Source: Plotosus lineatus
Taxonomy: Eukaryota; Chordata; Actinopteri; Siluriformes; Plotosidae
Reading direction: 5' to 3'
DNA length: 64,000 nt
Assembly (NCBI GenBank): GCA_024760905.1
Contig: CM045729.1
Span: 82,304,050-82,368,049, forward strand
Shown: one piece after another, positions 21,707 through 32,680 of the stretch
Numbering within the stretch: the first letter of the stretch is position 1
Layout: each line of letters begins with the position of its first letter
Made by a program: the position numbers and the translations under genes
The notes under the pieces: model-generated
Databases searched by the model: none
What the model was told of the DNA's origin: nothing
Seen by the model: only the letters and a program-made list of their open reading frames with translations

Positions 21707-22185
21707 AAAGAGAATAATAGAGTGTGATATTAATTGTATTGTTTTCTGTTTTATGTGTGTGTTGTGTGGCCATGTGCGTGACATTAATTGTATTGTTTTC
21801 TATTACATGTCTGTATTGTATTGTAACGTGCGTGACGTTAATCGTATTGTTTTCTATTTCATGTATGTACTGTGTTGCAACGTGTGTTATGTGTTAGGGA
21901 AAGTGGGAAGTGGGAAGAATAAAATTCAGAGGTGTCGAGAGGGACGCTGACGTTTGACAGTGTCTTAACTGGGCAGAGAAACAGACAGAGGAAATCTTGC
22001 GGTGTTAACATAATCTGTCTGTGCGGTGGAAACCTAACGGTGACAACACAAGCCGCCTGCCGTGGTTAATTGGGTCAGTCACTCAGTCTAGTACTGACGA
22101 CTGACTGGCTGTGAACGTCTAAACAGTCCCAATCTGGGAGAGTGAACGGGTGTACCCGCACTCTCTGGCCCCTGAGTTAAGATAA

Positions 22186-22870
22186 ATGGAAGGTGAATTT
22201 GATAAAGAAATAAATGAACGGGGGCGAGGTGATGAACCCCTGAAGCCTTTATATGCACAGATTGAGAACACATTGAAATCAGTGGAGCTAAAGAGCACAC
22301 TGAAAGAGAAAAATAAAGTTGTAGATGAAGCCAGACGAAAGCTGCATGAGCTGGTGACGTCTAAAAATAAACAGTTGGGGGATAGTGGCCACTTGGGATC
22401 CTGGTTATGGGAAAAGGTTAGCGAATATTCAGAAAAAGTCAGAGAAGTGAGAGAGCAGGGAGAGAAGGCGAATTTAATGTCTAGACCCAAGTTGAAAAAA
22501 GAAGGTGGAGGAAATGGAGAACGCACCGCAGGGCTGGATGGATCTCGCGGTCTGCTGGCAGAGTGTCCCGCATCTTCACTATCTCCAGTTGAAGGAGACG
22601 AACCCGAAAGTCAAAGGAGCGGTAACAGCATCTGACACTGCACCTACGCGCCCTCCACCATACGCACCCCCGACACCCAGCGTTAACAGTTTATATCACA
22701 CTCTGTATATCACCTCGGGGTCTCTACGAACTGACGGCGGCGAGACTTGCGAGCGCCCGCGCGCACCATCCCCGCCGATTGCAGACACACCCACCCCCGA
22801 TCATGCACACACACCGACCGTCCACCGAGAAGGGGAGGCAGCGCTATTAATAAAAGTGCGGATAGAATAA
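22186..22870 (+). pseudogene. ERV-A gag N-terminal part, frame-broken
   Basis: Opens with MEGEFDKEINERGRGDEPLK. A charged, helix-rich region runs to about residue 105, then the reading moves to another frame near 22495-22505, where an A-run is one base longer than in ERV-B. The second frame carries RPPPYAP, a PPPY late-budding motif. It ends at a stop at 22868-22870, soon after the join to the inner block. No capsid or zinc-knuckle part is present. Confidence 0.85.
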
Positions 22871-23223
22871 ATTACATCCACAATAATGTTAAAAAAAACT
22901 AGACAATTGGACACAGACAGGTTTTAAAGCAGTATAGAGTCAATTAGCAGCAACGTCACTAAAGGCTTTTCAAAATCCACTGCACTGGACATGTTATTAG
23001 CAGAGAAAGGAGGTGTATGCGCAATGTTCGGGGAACAATGTTGTACTTTTATTCCAAACAACACTGCATCAGAGGGAAGTTTAACACTAGCAATAGAAGG
23101 CCTAAAATCTCTTAATAAAAAGATGATAGAACATTCGGGGGTAGATATATCCATATGGGATTCATGGTTAAGTGTGTTCAGAAAATATAGTCCCCTTGTA
23201 TCAGCTGTAGTAAAATCTGTGTA
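22850..23223 (+). pseudogene. Inner block: retroviral env transmembrane fragment
   Basis: Shows an INYIHNNV stretch, then GVCAMFGEQCCTFIPNNTA with a CX6CC motif, then an EHSGVDIS region, and ends before a membrane anchor. It is clearly distinct from the env of ERV-B (30326-32427), so it comes from a second retrovirus. In-frame stops are present upstream. It is followed by a purine-rich AGGAGGGGAA and an LTR-like start at 23438, the normal order at the 3' end of a provirus. Confidence 0.8.
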
Positions 23224-23437
23224 GTTTTTGCAGCTTTTTTTACACTCTGTGGTTGTTGTTGAATCAACTCATCGTCACTGCCCTGGGTTATAAGATCCTG
23301 AATGCTAATAAAAAGATGACATTTCTGTCGGAGTGTAAACAGTTCTGAATGAAATTAATGAATTTACGAATTTAAAATCTGTTTGAAGTGTTAGTAAATG
23401 ATATCTTTTGTTTGAGCTGTGATAAATAGGAGGGGAA

Positions 23438-24060
23438 TGTTGGAATAATTGTATGAATTATCACAGCTCTAACCTGTTTTGTTACTCGATAAGTATAAAT
23501 GTTGGAAACTGCTTGTTGAGGTATTTTGCAGAAACATCTCTATCTCCATGGGGGGCAGCCAAGTGGAAACAACCTTGAAGTTCTCACACAACAACAGGAC
23601 GACTCCCTAACTGCAGCTGGATAGAGAGCTGAAACGAACATTCTAAACTAGACAAAGTAGATAAGCATAGAACAATGATGGTCATGATGCTGATTTACAT
23701 GCACCCCTCCCCTCTAGGAAACCAATATGATATGTGTAATTAGAAAAAGTAAAGAGACAGTTAAATTCCGTGGGAAGAAAAAAAAAAAAAAAAGTGAATG
23801 CGCTCGGTTTATTAGGGAAAGAAGGGAGGGACGGACTCCCCTGTCTATAGACTGAACGGCCGTGGATGAATGAACGTGTGTGTGAATGGAGGATGTAATC
23901 CTTGATTAACCTCCTCATATAAACAACTGTGGGATCAATATGAGTTTTTGTCGATGCAGAGGCAAGAACCCTCCGCCTGAAAAGGTAGAAGCTTGAGGGT
24001 TACCACAGAAATAATTAATCTTTGTCCCATAGGAAAAGATAAACCAGTGTTAGGACACCC
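23438..24060 (+). repeat. Inner block: LTR-like region of a second retrovirus
   Basis: Begins TGTTGGAATAATTG directly after the purine tract AGGAGGGGAA. It contains a CATATAAAC TATA-like site near 23918. The right border and primer site were not found, so the end is approximate. Because env lies before it and a gag start after it, this LTR-like unit joins two proviral halves. Not homologous to the ERV-A outer LTRs as far as I can see. Confidence 0.55.
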
Positions 24061-24096
24061 TAGGTGCAACAAACCACTGGTCCAAATTGTGTTAAA

Positions 24097-24321
24097 ATGG
24101 GGGGTAAAAACAGTAAACCTAGAGATGAATTAGAATGTGGAGATTGGAAAGCAGTAGAAAAACAGGCACCTGATAGAAATAAATATTTAGATTTATGGGT
24201 TAGTAAGTGTGGATTCAACGGACAGTTAAAGGTAACAAGATTAATAGAATTACAGGGAGCTATTAGGCGGAACTGTAAAAATAATACAGAAAAAGAAAGC
24301 ATTCCGATTACAAGTGGATGA
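24097..24321 (+). pseudogene. Inner block: gag matrix start (MGGKNSK)
   Basis: Open frame starting MGGKNSKPRDELECGDWKAV; the second-position Gly in MGGxxS context suits N-terminal myristoylation of a retroviral matrix protein. It stops after about 74 codons. The rest of gag (capsid, nucleocapsid) is deleted before the protease remnant at about 24655. Its N-terminus is unlike the gag of ERV-A or ERV-B. Confidence 0.7.
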
Positions 24322-24654
24322 CAGGCCAACAGGGGGCCAAACATTTGCAATACACCGGAAAAATGGTCTGCATGGTGCAGCACAAGAAAGAGTAATGCAG
24401 CTGGATGGACTGAGGGGCTCCCTCAGATTCCAAGCTATCCCCGCCGAGGGACATTTGATGCCAGATATTTGACTTCGGCCAATAGAATGATTTGGGAGGG
24501 AATACTCAGGTGCTCTCTCCTCTCGGTCAACTAGCTTTGTGGGTATTGATGGGGTTTCTTTCTCGTCACAGTTTACACCCCCACTCCCTCTGCGTTGTCC
24601 CGACGACCCCTCTCTCGATGCATTATAAATCACTTATTTTTTGTGTATATGCAG

Positions 24655-26139
24655 GAATGTCCGTTTAATTTACCCGGTCATGATCTTATGAGTCTCCTCG
24701 GTTTACAAATTTCTTTTCATGGTTCGAGCATGATCATCTCCACGTCAGAATCTCTGTCCCCTTTTTTGATTGCAATAACCTCCTGTGAATTACCTTTTAA
24801 TGTTAACGCAGCATGTGCAGTGAGTGAGGTGGCAGAGCAGTGTTCGCCCCTGGATCAACTGCCCAGGACATTATGGGTCGAACATAAGAATGATGTGGGC
24901 TGCGTCAATTGTACTCCTTATGAGGCTAAGCGTCCCTGTAGAACCAGACACTCGGCCTCTGTTTGCATTTACACATGGGCAGCAGCAGTACACCTGGACA
25001 CGCCTCTCACAGGGTTTCATTGATTCTCCCGCGGTGTTTGCCACCGTTGTACGGGACGCACTAGGGTGCTTTGTTCCCCTGATGGTTCCTGTGTCCACTC
25101 CTATGCAGATGACTTCGCATCAAGCTCCGTGATCTGTTTTCAAGCCACACTCGCTGTCCTTCAGCTCTCTCGGGTCTCAAAGAAATTGAGCCAAGATCGC
25201 GTCAAGATCAACATCGACACCCAGCGACCGGCTACCAAGCATGCCTTACTTGCTTTCCTGGGGTTGATCAAGTACTGCAGGCAGTGGATCCCAGACTGCT
25301 CTCTCTATGACAAGTGCCTCCGGTCCGCAATACACCACACGGACCCACTCCAGCAACCACTCGTATGGACTGAGGACATGCAAAATGCCTTTGCAGCCCT
25401 CAAAACGGCCCTCTGCTCGGCTCCAGCTCTGGGCCTGCCGAACTATGAACTGTCATTCCACCTCTACGTTGCTCACCAAGGGGGAACTGCCTCTGGGGTG
25501 TTGGCTCGGGAGCATGGCGGGGGGGATGAGGCCCTGTGCTTTCCTTTCAAAAACACTAGACACTGTAGCACAAGGTTTACCTGCGTGTCTTCGTGCTGTG
25601 GCTGTCTGTGCGTTAATGGTTTTAGATGCCGAGAAGATCGTCTTGTCGCACCCTTTGATTTTACACTCACAACATCAGGTCCAACAGATCTTATGAAATT
25701 TAAATACACAACACATGTCATAACAGCGCAGGCCAGGATACGAGGTCATTCTATGCGCCACTGATAACCTCACGATTAAATCTACTTCTTTTTTGATACT
25801 ATGGCTCACGCCTTACAGCGTCTGCTTAATACTCAAGATGACTGTGAGCCCTGCCCTCACGACTGTTTGCAAAAAATTGTTGTTGCTACAAGCATTAGGT
25901 CTGATTTCTGTTCTACACCTTTACCTACAGGTGAGGTCCTGTTTGTGGACGGGTCATGCTCTAAACCTACCGACAGTACCTTTCACTGTGGATATGCCGT
26001 CTGTCGCCTTTCAGATATAGTGATCGAATCTCATTCACTCCCCTTTACGTCTGCTCAAGCTGCAGAATTGTTTGCTCTTACTCGCGCGTGCATCTTATCT
26101 GCTGACCAAGAGGTAGACAGATGCTTAACATGCGCATAG
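24655..26139 (+). pseudogene. Inner block: pro-RT-RNase H, multiply broken
   Basis: In order: a protease C-terminal end (CPFNLPGHDLMSLLGLQ), RT palm region (YTWTRLSQGFIDSPAVFA, 24970-25040), RT connection part (ALLAFLGLIKYCRQWIPDCS, PLVWTEDMQNAFAALKTAL) and RNase H (VLFVDGSCSKPTDSTFHCGY, SAQAAELFALTRAC, to the stop at 26139). The YxDD catalytic box is degraded to a SYADDF-type remnant in another frame near 25100. Frame changes and stops occur throughout. It is more decayed than the surrounding ERV-A parts. Confidence 0.82.
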
Positions 26140-26163
26140 AATAATTCTTCTAAGCCGCTGGCA

Positions 26164-26435
26164 GTGCATCAACATCTGCCACAACCAAATACACCATTCC
26201 AGGAATGGCAAATTGATTATACCCACATGCCAAGACAGAGACCATACAAATATCTATTGGTAATGGTTGATAAATTCTCACGCTGGGTGGAAGCTTTCCC
26301 ATGCAGCATTGAGAATGCTAGAGTGGTGGTTCAGAAATTGACACAAGAAATTATCCCGCGATATGGAATTCCGGTGGGACTAGACTCGGACAGAGGGACC
26401 CCTTCACGGCCAAGGTAACCCAACTTCTCGTAACA
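26164..26435 (+). pseudogene. Inner block: integrase core fragment
   Basis: Encodes PNTPFQEWQIDYTHMPRQRP, YLLVMVDKFSRWVEAFP and a YGIPVGLDSDRGTP block, the first two acidic positions of a retroviral integrase core (DYT and SDRGTP, where SDNGTPF is usual). The last acidic region is missing because the sequence switches near 26435 to integrase C-terminus of the ERV-B type. Confidence 0.8.
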
Positions 26436-26907
26436 GCACACACTTTACTCCACACGAACTACAGACCGGTAGACCATTTCCTGGACCACACACAGTATTG
26501 GATACTGATACACAAAACCTAACCCATAAACAATACTGTCGTGAATTGTAAAGTCTCGTTGCAGCCTTTTCAGATCAAGTGAGGGAGCAGCACCAGGCAT
26601 CTACCGGCGGCCTTTCAGACACAGAGTGGGTCCTCCTGAAAGTCCTCAAGCGAAAGTGGATGGAGCCAAGGTGGACAGGACCACATCAAAGAGCGCACCT
26701 CGCATGCCGTCCGGCTGGACAGCAAGGGCGATACCTGGTATCACTGGAGCCAGTGCGCAGCGGCAGAAGCACCCTCCAGATCACTCGTCAACACACACAG
26801 GGACCTGTGTGAAGCAGCAACCTCGTTACCGGCCGGTGACGAAGAAAAGACCACCAACAGCGCAGGGCAGAATAATCCCTGGGTGGCAAAAGGGGGTGAG
26901 GTAGTCT
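26436..26907 (+). pseudogene. ERV-A integrase C-terminal part (ERV-B type)
   Basis: From about 26437 the DNA matches ERV-B 32680-33160 (minus strand) closely, including the SVNQN-distal THxLTPHELQTGRPFPGP region, although frames are broken here. The C-terminus has SAPRMPSGWTARAIPGITGA and a basic tail ending before the stop at 26905-26907. Confidence 0.8.
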
Positions 26908-27165
26908 AACCCTCACCCTCACGGCAAGGCGGAAGGACAACGCGCCCCTGCAACAAGTAGCGTGCCAAGCTACCAACGCAAGTTTTGAAGAGTGTTATTC
27001 CAATTATATCGTTTTAACTATTTTTTGTAATGTGCTTTTGCTTTGAGTTGTATGACATAGAGTATTGAAGGTCGTAAGCTCTTTAAGGTGTAGCGCGTGA
27101 CCCTCCCTTGAATACAGTGAAGAATTTACTCTGTCATATTGAAGGTTTAGCTTGCTAGTTTCTAC

Positions 27166-27541
27166 ATGGAAGGTAAAACCAGATGGGTCAGTCACGAAGG
27201 CCTTGGACGGGCTGCGGACTCTAGCCACCGAACTGAAAGAACACTCAGGCGTTGATAATGTCATGCTTAATTGGCTGGACAGACACTTTGGTAAGTGGAA
27301 AGGTTTGATCGTTTCAGTTGTGATATCCATCATCTCGGTGGCCGGACTCCTCGCCCTATGTGGCTGCTGCTGTATCCCTTGTATTCGTTCCCTATGTATC
27401 AGGTGCATCTCTTCCACCCTGGAAAAAGAGGGTCCTCTTCCTCCCCCTCCATATCAATTTCCTCAGATGCTAGCCGAGTCGGAAGCTCTCCGTTCACCGG
27501 GGTCCCTGGTAGATGAAGTCGCACTCAGACCCCAGTTCTGA
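27166..27541 (+). pseudogene. ERV-A env: transmembrane end after an internal deletion
   Basis: The env start region (ATG at 27166, MEGK...) is fused within a few codons to the distal transmembrane subunit, out of frame. The open part reads ALDGLRTLATELKEHSGVDN, then a membrane segment SVVISIISVAGLLALCGC, a cysteine-rich CCIPCIRSLCIRC juxtamembrane run and a tail with PPPPY. Compared with ERV-B, about 1.6 kb of surface and fusion region is missing. No envelope function is possible. Confidence 0.85.
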
Positions 27542-27746
27542 TTAGATTTTACTATGGGCAATTTTGCATGCAGTTAGAGTTTTTACAGATATCATATTTT
27601 GCTTAGATTTTTACAGATTTCACATTTGCCTTTTATATAGCTTTTCTATTTGCTTTGGTTTCATATAAGGTTGTGTACGTTTTTTCTGATGTCCTATTAT
27701 TTTTGTTGTCCTGAGTGGCTCCTTGGTTGATCTCCTATAGGAGATC

Positions 27747-27759
27747 AAAAGGGGGAAAA
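27747..27759 (+). other. ERV-A polypurine tract
   Basis: AAAAGGGGGAAAA directly before the 3' LTR, the plus-strand primer of retroviral reverse transcription. ERV-B has the matching AAAAGGGGGAAT. Confidence 0.93.
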
Positions 27760-28383
27760 TGTAAAAGTGCACCATATTATCATGTACTCTGGTACAAATA
27801 CTGATTTATATAACTATATAATGGTGATTTATTTCTCTGTGTTTTGCTATTCTTAAATGCTTGCTGAGAATAATCAAATGATAGGCTTAAGGGAGCATTC
27901 ATGTCTAGTGTAAAAATGCTTACTTAAACAAAAGTGCATGCTGAGACACCTGTGACACAGTGCATGTTTTCACACCTACGACACCCTGAGCCTTCTGTGG
28001 TCTGTGTGATATTTAACAGACTCGACAGTGTCTAGTTCGGTGGTGTCCTAAGTTGCAGATCACCTCGAGGTCAGGAGGCGACAGGGTGAAACTGAAGTGA
28101 AGGGGTGTGTGGGGGTTGTGAGGCACCCGGATAGAGCCCAGACTTATCGCATCCTGTTGAGACAACAACACAGCGTAGACCCAGTCCCAAACCAGGAAGA
28201 AGGAACCTGCTCTGAAGCCCTTAAAAGCACACACCCGCGAGTGAGACCTCAGACCTTAACTAGCGTGTCTTTTATGCATGTTTGTTGGGTCTCCGTCCTC
28301 TGCAGACGACGCAATAAAGCTTCTCATATTCAACTCAAAACCAGTCTCCAGTCATCTTCTTCCACATTCAATGGATCCTAACA
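27760..28383 (+). repeat. ERV-A 3' LTR
   Basis: 624 bp, same as 20500-21123 except T at 27998. It ends at AACA and is followed by the GTAT target duplication. Confidence 0.97.
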
Positions 28384-28998
28384 GTATTCACCAGTGTTTG
28401 TTTGTTTGCTTGTTTGTTTGTTTGTTTGTCTGTCTGTCAGCAGGACTACAAAGTCTGGCAAGCACTTGTAACATTATTAAGTAGATCTGCATCACAGTCC
28501 ACATCCAGGAATTTATTAAAGGACTTATTCTCTTATCAACAATATACAAAATATAGTCATATAATTTACATCACGCATTGTGCAGGGGTGGGGACTGGTC
28601 ATGGACCAATGCCAATTAAATTTTGGACATAATCTGTGCATGGGAAATGTTAAAATGTATGTGATGTAACTGGTCCTTTCAGCCTTCATAAGAAGGAGTT
28701 ATAGCATGAAATTTTATCTGTGGCCGAGTGCAGTTTGTTGATATTCTGAACTGGGGACGCTGGTCCACCAGAGCAAAAGAAAGCAGAAGAGAGTCTCTTG
28801 AGTGCTATAATCATTCTGTCGGTGGATCAAACAGTTAAATCTTGCTGAAATGAAAATGTTCTACTGGGTCGAGTTTCTGTTTGACTTTAACACCAACATA
28901 CAGATAGTGATGCTGCTGTGCATAATCTGTGTTTGTGGCTCAGTGCAAGTCCAATTGAGTGACGCTCAAAATGAAATCTGGAAGTGGACATGCTTAAA
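28384..28998. other. Spacer between ERV-A and Tigger-like element
   Basis: A short TTTG/TCTG repeat at 28396-28440, then sequence with no gene or element that I recognise. Confidence 0.5.
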
Positions 28999-29261
28999 TA
29001 CAGTAAAACCTCCGCTGACGAACGCTTATGCTCACGAACTTTTCGCCTCAAGAACATTAAATTTGAGAGCATATTGTCTCTGCTGATGAACTAGTTTTCG
29101 GCGGACGAATCAAACCACGCGGTCGAACAGCGCCACGGTGGCGGCCACGAGAAGCTGACGCACGCTCACGGCGTCACAGTTCGTCACTCCCTTTCTTTGA
29201 ATGCGGAAGTGGTTTGTGTTTGATAGACATTTTGGACCATATTGAGTGTACTTTTGCTATT

Positions 29262-29432
29262 ATGGGACCGAAAAAGACCCCAACACAGGCGGAGATCATT
29301 GAAAAACACGAACGAGGTGTGCGTTTGTGTGACTCAGCGTCCCAGTACCAGTACGCTAAGTCTACCACCATCCTTAAGAACAAGGAAGCTATTAAGGGTG
29401 CGTGTGTGGCTATGCGTGTTTTCAAACAGTAG
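29262..29432 (+). pseudogene. Tigger-type transposase HTH remnant
   Basis: 56 codons from MGPKKTPTQAEIIEKHERG to a TAG. The block with EKHERGVR, SQYQYAKST and ILKNKEAIK matches the CENP-B-like first DNA-binding helix-turn-helix of Tigger transposases, with decay in the middle. The catalytic part is missing. Confidence 0.75.
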
Positions 29433-29586
29433 GCGTTTCCAAACACTCCTTCCAAACAGTAAGTCCCTCCCTCCCTCCCTCCTCCTCCCACTCCCTCCCT
29501 CCTCCTCCCACTCCATTCCATCAAGCCATCAACTACCATCACAAAGGTAAATTAAACGACTTTATTATACAGTACAGTTTATTTCT

Positions 29587-30132
29587 TGTTAGGATCCGTT
29601 GAATGTGGAAGAAGACGACTGGAGACTGGTTTTGAGTTGAATATGAGAAGCTTTATTGCGTCGTTTGCAAAGGACGGAGACCCAACCAACATGCCTAAAA
29701 GACACACTAATTAAGGTCTGAGGTCTCCCTCGCGGGGGGTTGCTTTTAAGGGCTGCAGACCAGGTTCCTCCTTCTGGAATTTATGATTGGGTCTTTGATG
29801 CGTTATTATCTCAACAAGATGCAATAAATCTGGGGTGACCCCAGGCCCCTCCCTACCCCCATAAACCTCCACCTCCTGACCTCAGAGTTATTTACAACTC
29901 GAAACTATTTGGTCTGTTGAAGATTACCCTGACAGTGAAGGTCTCGGTGTGGCACAGGTACCCATCATGCACTTTTACAACAGACATACAGAATGGCCCC
30001 CCTTTAAGCATTCCATTTGATTATTCTCCACAAGCCTTTAAGTATAGCAAAACACAAAGAAATAAAGCACCATTATACAGTTATATAAAACAGTGTGCTC
30101 CAGAGAACATGATTTTGTGATACACTTTTACA
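29587..30132 (-). repeat. ERV-B 3' LTR
   Basis: 546 bp; on the minus strand it begins TGTAAAAGTGTATC and ends GGATCCTAACA. Same as 40096-40641 except GGGG at 29735-29738 (TTCA at 40244-40247). Confidence 0.96.
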
Positions 30133-30145
30133 ATTCCCCCTTTTG
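30133..30145 (-). other. ERV-B polypurine tract
   Basis: Minus strand AAAAGGGGGAAT directly upstream of the 3' LTR. Confidence 0.92.
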
Positions 30146-30325
30146 ATCTCCTTTAGGAGATCAACCAAAAGACCATTCATAACAAAAATAGAACAGTGGA
30201 GTAAACGTACACAAACAAATAGAAAGGCTATATAAAAGACAATTATGAAGTCCGTAAAGATCTAAGCAAATATGATGTCTATAAAAACTCTAACTGCATG
30301 CAAAATTACCCATAGTAAAATCTAA

Positions 30326-32427
30326 TCAGAACTGGGGTCTAAGTGCGACCTCATCTACCAGAGACCCGGCGAAAGGAGAGCTTCCGACTCGGCTAACAAC
30401 TGAGGAAATTGATATGGAGGGGAGGAAAAGAGCCCCTTTTTCCAGAGTGGAAGAGATGCACCTAATACATAGGGAACGAATGCAGGGGATGCAGCAGCAC
30501 CCACACAGGGCGAGGAGTCCGGCCACTGAGATGATGGATATCACAACTGAAACGATCAAACCTTTCCACTTACCAAAGTGTCTGTCCAGCCAATCAAGTA
30601 TTACATTATCAACACCTGAGTGTTCCTTCAGTTCGGTGGCCAGAGTCCGCAGCCCGTCCAAGGCCTTCGTGACAGACCCGTCTGGCGCGGTGTTATTGGG
30701 TATAAAGGTGCAGCACTCTTCCCCAAACATGGAGCAAACGCCACCATGGGCACTAAGTAAGAAATCTATAGCCATGCGATTTTGATATGTCATAAGTGAA
30801 TTGGCCCTGAGCTCAGCTGCCAGTCCTTCTACGGCATCCCTGGTAAGATTGGTCAAGCGTTGAACATTATAATGAATATAATTGATCCTATCAACATTCT
30901 TGTTGATAGTGCACCACCAGCAAATAAAAGATTCAAACCCACCCGCAATCTGGTCTACTAATTTGTATTCGTCTGGTACACCGCGAGGGACCCCTATTGC
31001 ATCGATATAAGTGGGAGACCCTTGAAAGCCTTGCTTCCCGAGCGCGGGAATCGACCGGCGCGTGCGCTTAATGTCGAACGAGGAGATAGACTTTATATGA
31101 GTGCGTGAGAGGACACCTAATAGATCGGATGCTGAGGCTGGTACAATGGAGATAGGCATGAGTAAGGTGATCAGGGTGCAGGTACCTGACCAGTTGGGAG
31201 GGAGCGTGGGATGTAGAACCGCCCCTCCGCAGTACCACCAAATATCCGCTCGGGCTTTGGTGAGGGTGGTGGAATTGGACCAATCTGACACGTTCGTGGT
31301 GGAATTACACCAGCCTGGGGAAATGGTTCCTACCCTAGAGGACGAAGAATTGCCTTGCCTAGTGATACAGGAGTGACCGTAGCGCACTGGTTGAAACATT
31401 GGGGGATCGGGTGAACTCGGGGTCAGAGGAAAGACTGTCTCCCATCCCTGACAAGGTGGTGAGGGTTGTCAAGCATGTGTAATTCTAATATACAGTGAAA
31501 GGAGTCGGGATTAGTGGTCAATGGAGAGGGCGAGGTAATCAGCACAGGTCGGGCCGTGGAACATATCACACAGCTGTTATTAGAGTATGACCGAACCAGG
31601 CCCTGCATCATCACCAGCCATAAATTTTTGTCCGTAAACCCAGTAGCCTTGCGAATAATCTGAATCGGGGAATCTTTTGAAAAATCATGAACCTTTACGC
31701 CATCCATTTGAGGGGCAAGGGTCGCATTAATCGCTGGGTATTTGGGTGAATGTGATTTCAAAGTTGTGACTTTGGGAGGGTCCACCAGAGTAATTTTGAT
31801 AAGGCCCAGAGGGTCGGATCCAGATATCGATACTCCTAGAGTGATGATGCATTCGCCCCCAATACAACCCCGGAGACCCCACTTATCCGGTCGGTCCCCG
31901 AGACAAGTATACATGTTATTAATGGACAGGGAGATAGGATTCTGGCTTATGTGAAAGTCGCGCTGTATTGTAACTCGTCCGCGTAATCTCCCGGCGGTAT
32001 GGCCGTCCGGTGTTCATGCCCCGGTGTATGCTATAACGTTCCCCCAGGAAGGACACCATCGGTCATACGGCGTATACCTCAAGACTGCACAGAGATAGAG
32101 GTCGTATCCCTGCCACGTAGTGTTCTTATCTGCGCAGTTTATAACGACACAAAGGTCAAAAGTAAATGTGGCCTTGGTGCCTTTGACGTACTTAATTTCT
32201 ATACCCCCATATCTGGCCAGGCACTTGTCCAGGCTGCGCGGAGTGAATCTAGTTTGTGTGACTAATCGTCGGCGTCTGCTGTGTGCTGTGGTGGTTATAT
32301 CGTTCTGTGAGGGAGTAAAGGGCGGGTCAAGTACCCACAGGATGGGGAGCACTACCAACAAGGAAACTAAAAAAGAAATACACATTAGTGGGCCCGAGGA
32401 GAGACCCCATCTGGCTTTACCTTCCAT
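30326..32427 (-). pseudogene. ERV-B env, broken in at least two places
   Basis: Three open stretches in order. 32427-32014 holds the start and a hydrophobic leader (CISFLVSLLVVLPILWVL), ending at an in-frame TGA. 31914-31423 holds middle surface-subunit sequence with several Cys and N-glycosylation sites. 31399-30326 (another frame) holds a distal surface part, a KRTRR furin-type site, then GVCSMFGEECCTF (CX6CC), a membrane anchor SVVISIISVAGLLALCGC and a CCIPCIRSLC juxtamembrane run. The anatomy is that of a gamma-type envelope. The end of the cytoplasmic tail differs in frame from ERV-A. As given it cannot make a full envelope. Confidence 0.9.
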
Positions 32428-32680
32428 GTAGAACCTAGCAAGCTAAACCTTCAATATGACAGAGTAAATTCTTCACTGTATTCAAGGGAGGGTCACACGC
32501 TACACCTTAAAGAGCTTACGGCCTTCAATACTCTGTCACACAACTCAAAGCAAAAGCACATTACAAGGAATAGTTAAAACAGTATAATTAGAATAACACT
32601 CCTCAAACTTGCGTTGGTAGCTTGGCACGCTACTTGTTGCAGGGGCGCGTTGTTCCTCCGCCTTGCCGTGAGGGTGAGGG

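Larger units (their letters stand above)
20500..28383 (+). mobile_element. ERV-A: chimeric, defective gammaretrovirus-like provirus
   Basis: Complete LTR-to-LTR insertion (7884 bp), flanked by a 4-bp duplication GTAT (20496-20499 and 28384-28387). Order: LTR, primer site 21128-21145, leader with stem-loops, gag start, a 3.6-kb inner block from a different retrovirus (env transmembrane end, LTR-like region, gag start, pro, RT, RNase H, integrase; about 22843-26435), then integrase C-terminus, env transmembrane end, purine tract and LTR resembling ERV-B at 29587-40641. All genes are truncated or frame-broken, so it cannot make its own proteins, yet its LTRs differ at a single site. It lies just downstream of anos1 in the same orientation. 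Confidence 0.93.

Noticed and set aside
28402..28632. Small open frames after the ERV-A 3' LTR
   Set aside because: They overlap a TTTG repeat and show no domain or codon structure.
30326..32427. A domesticated envelope (syncytin-like) gene
   Set aside because: The env region has an in-frame stop and a frame change and sits in a young provirus, so there is no sign of a kept host function.
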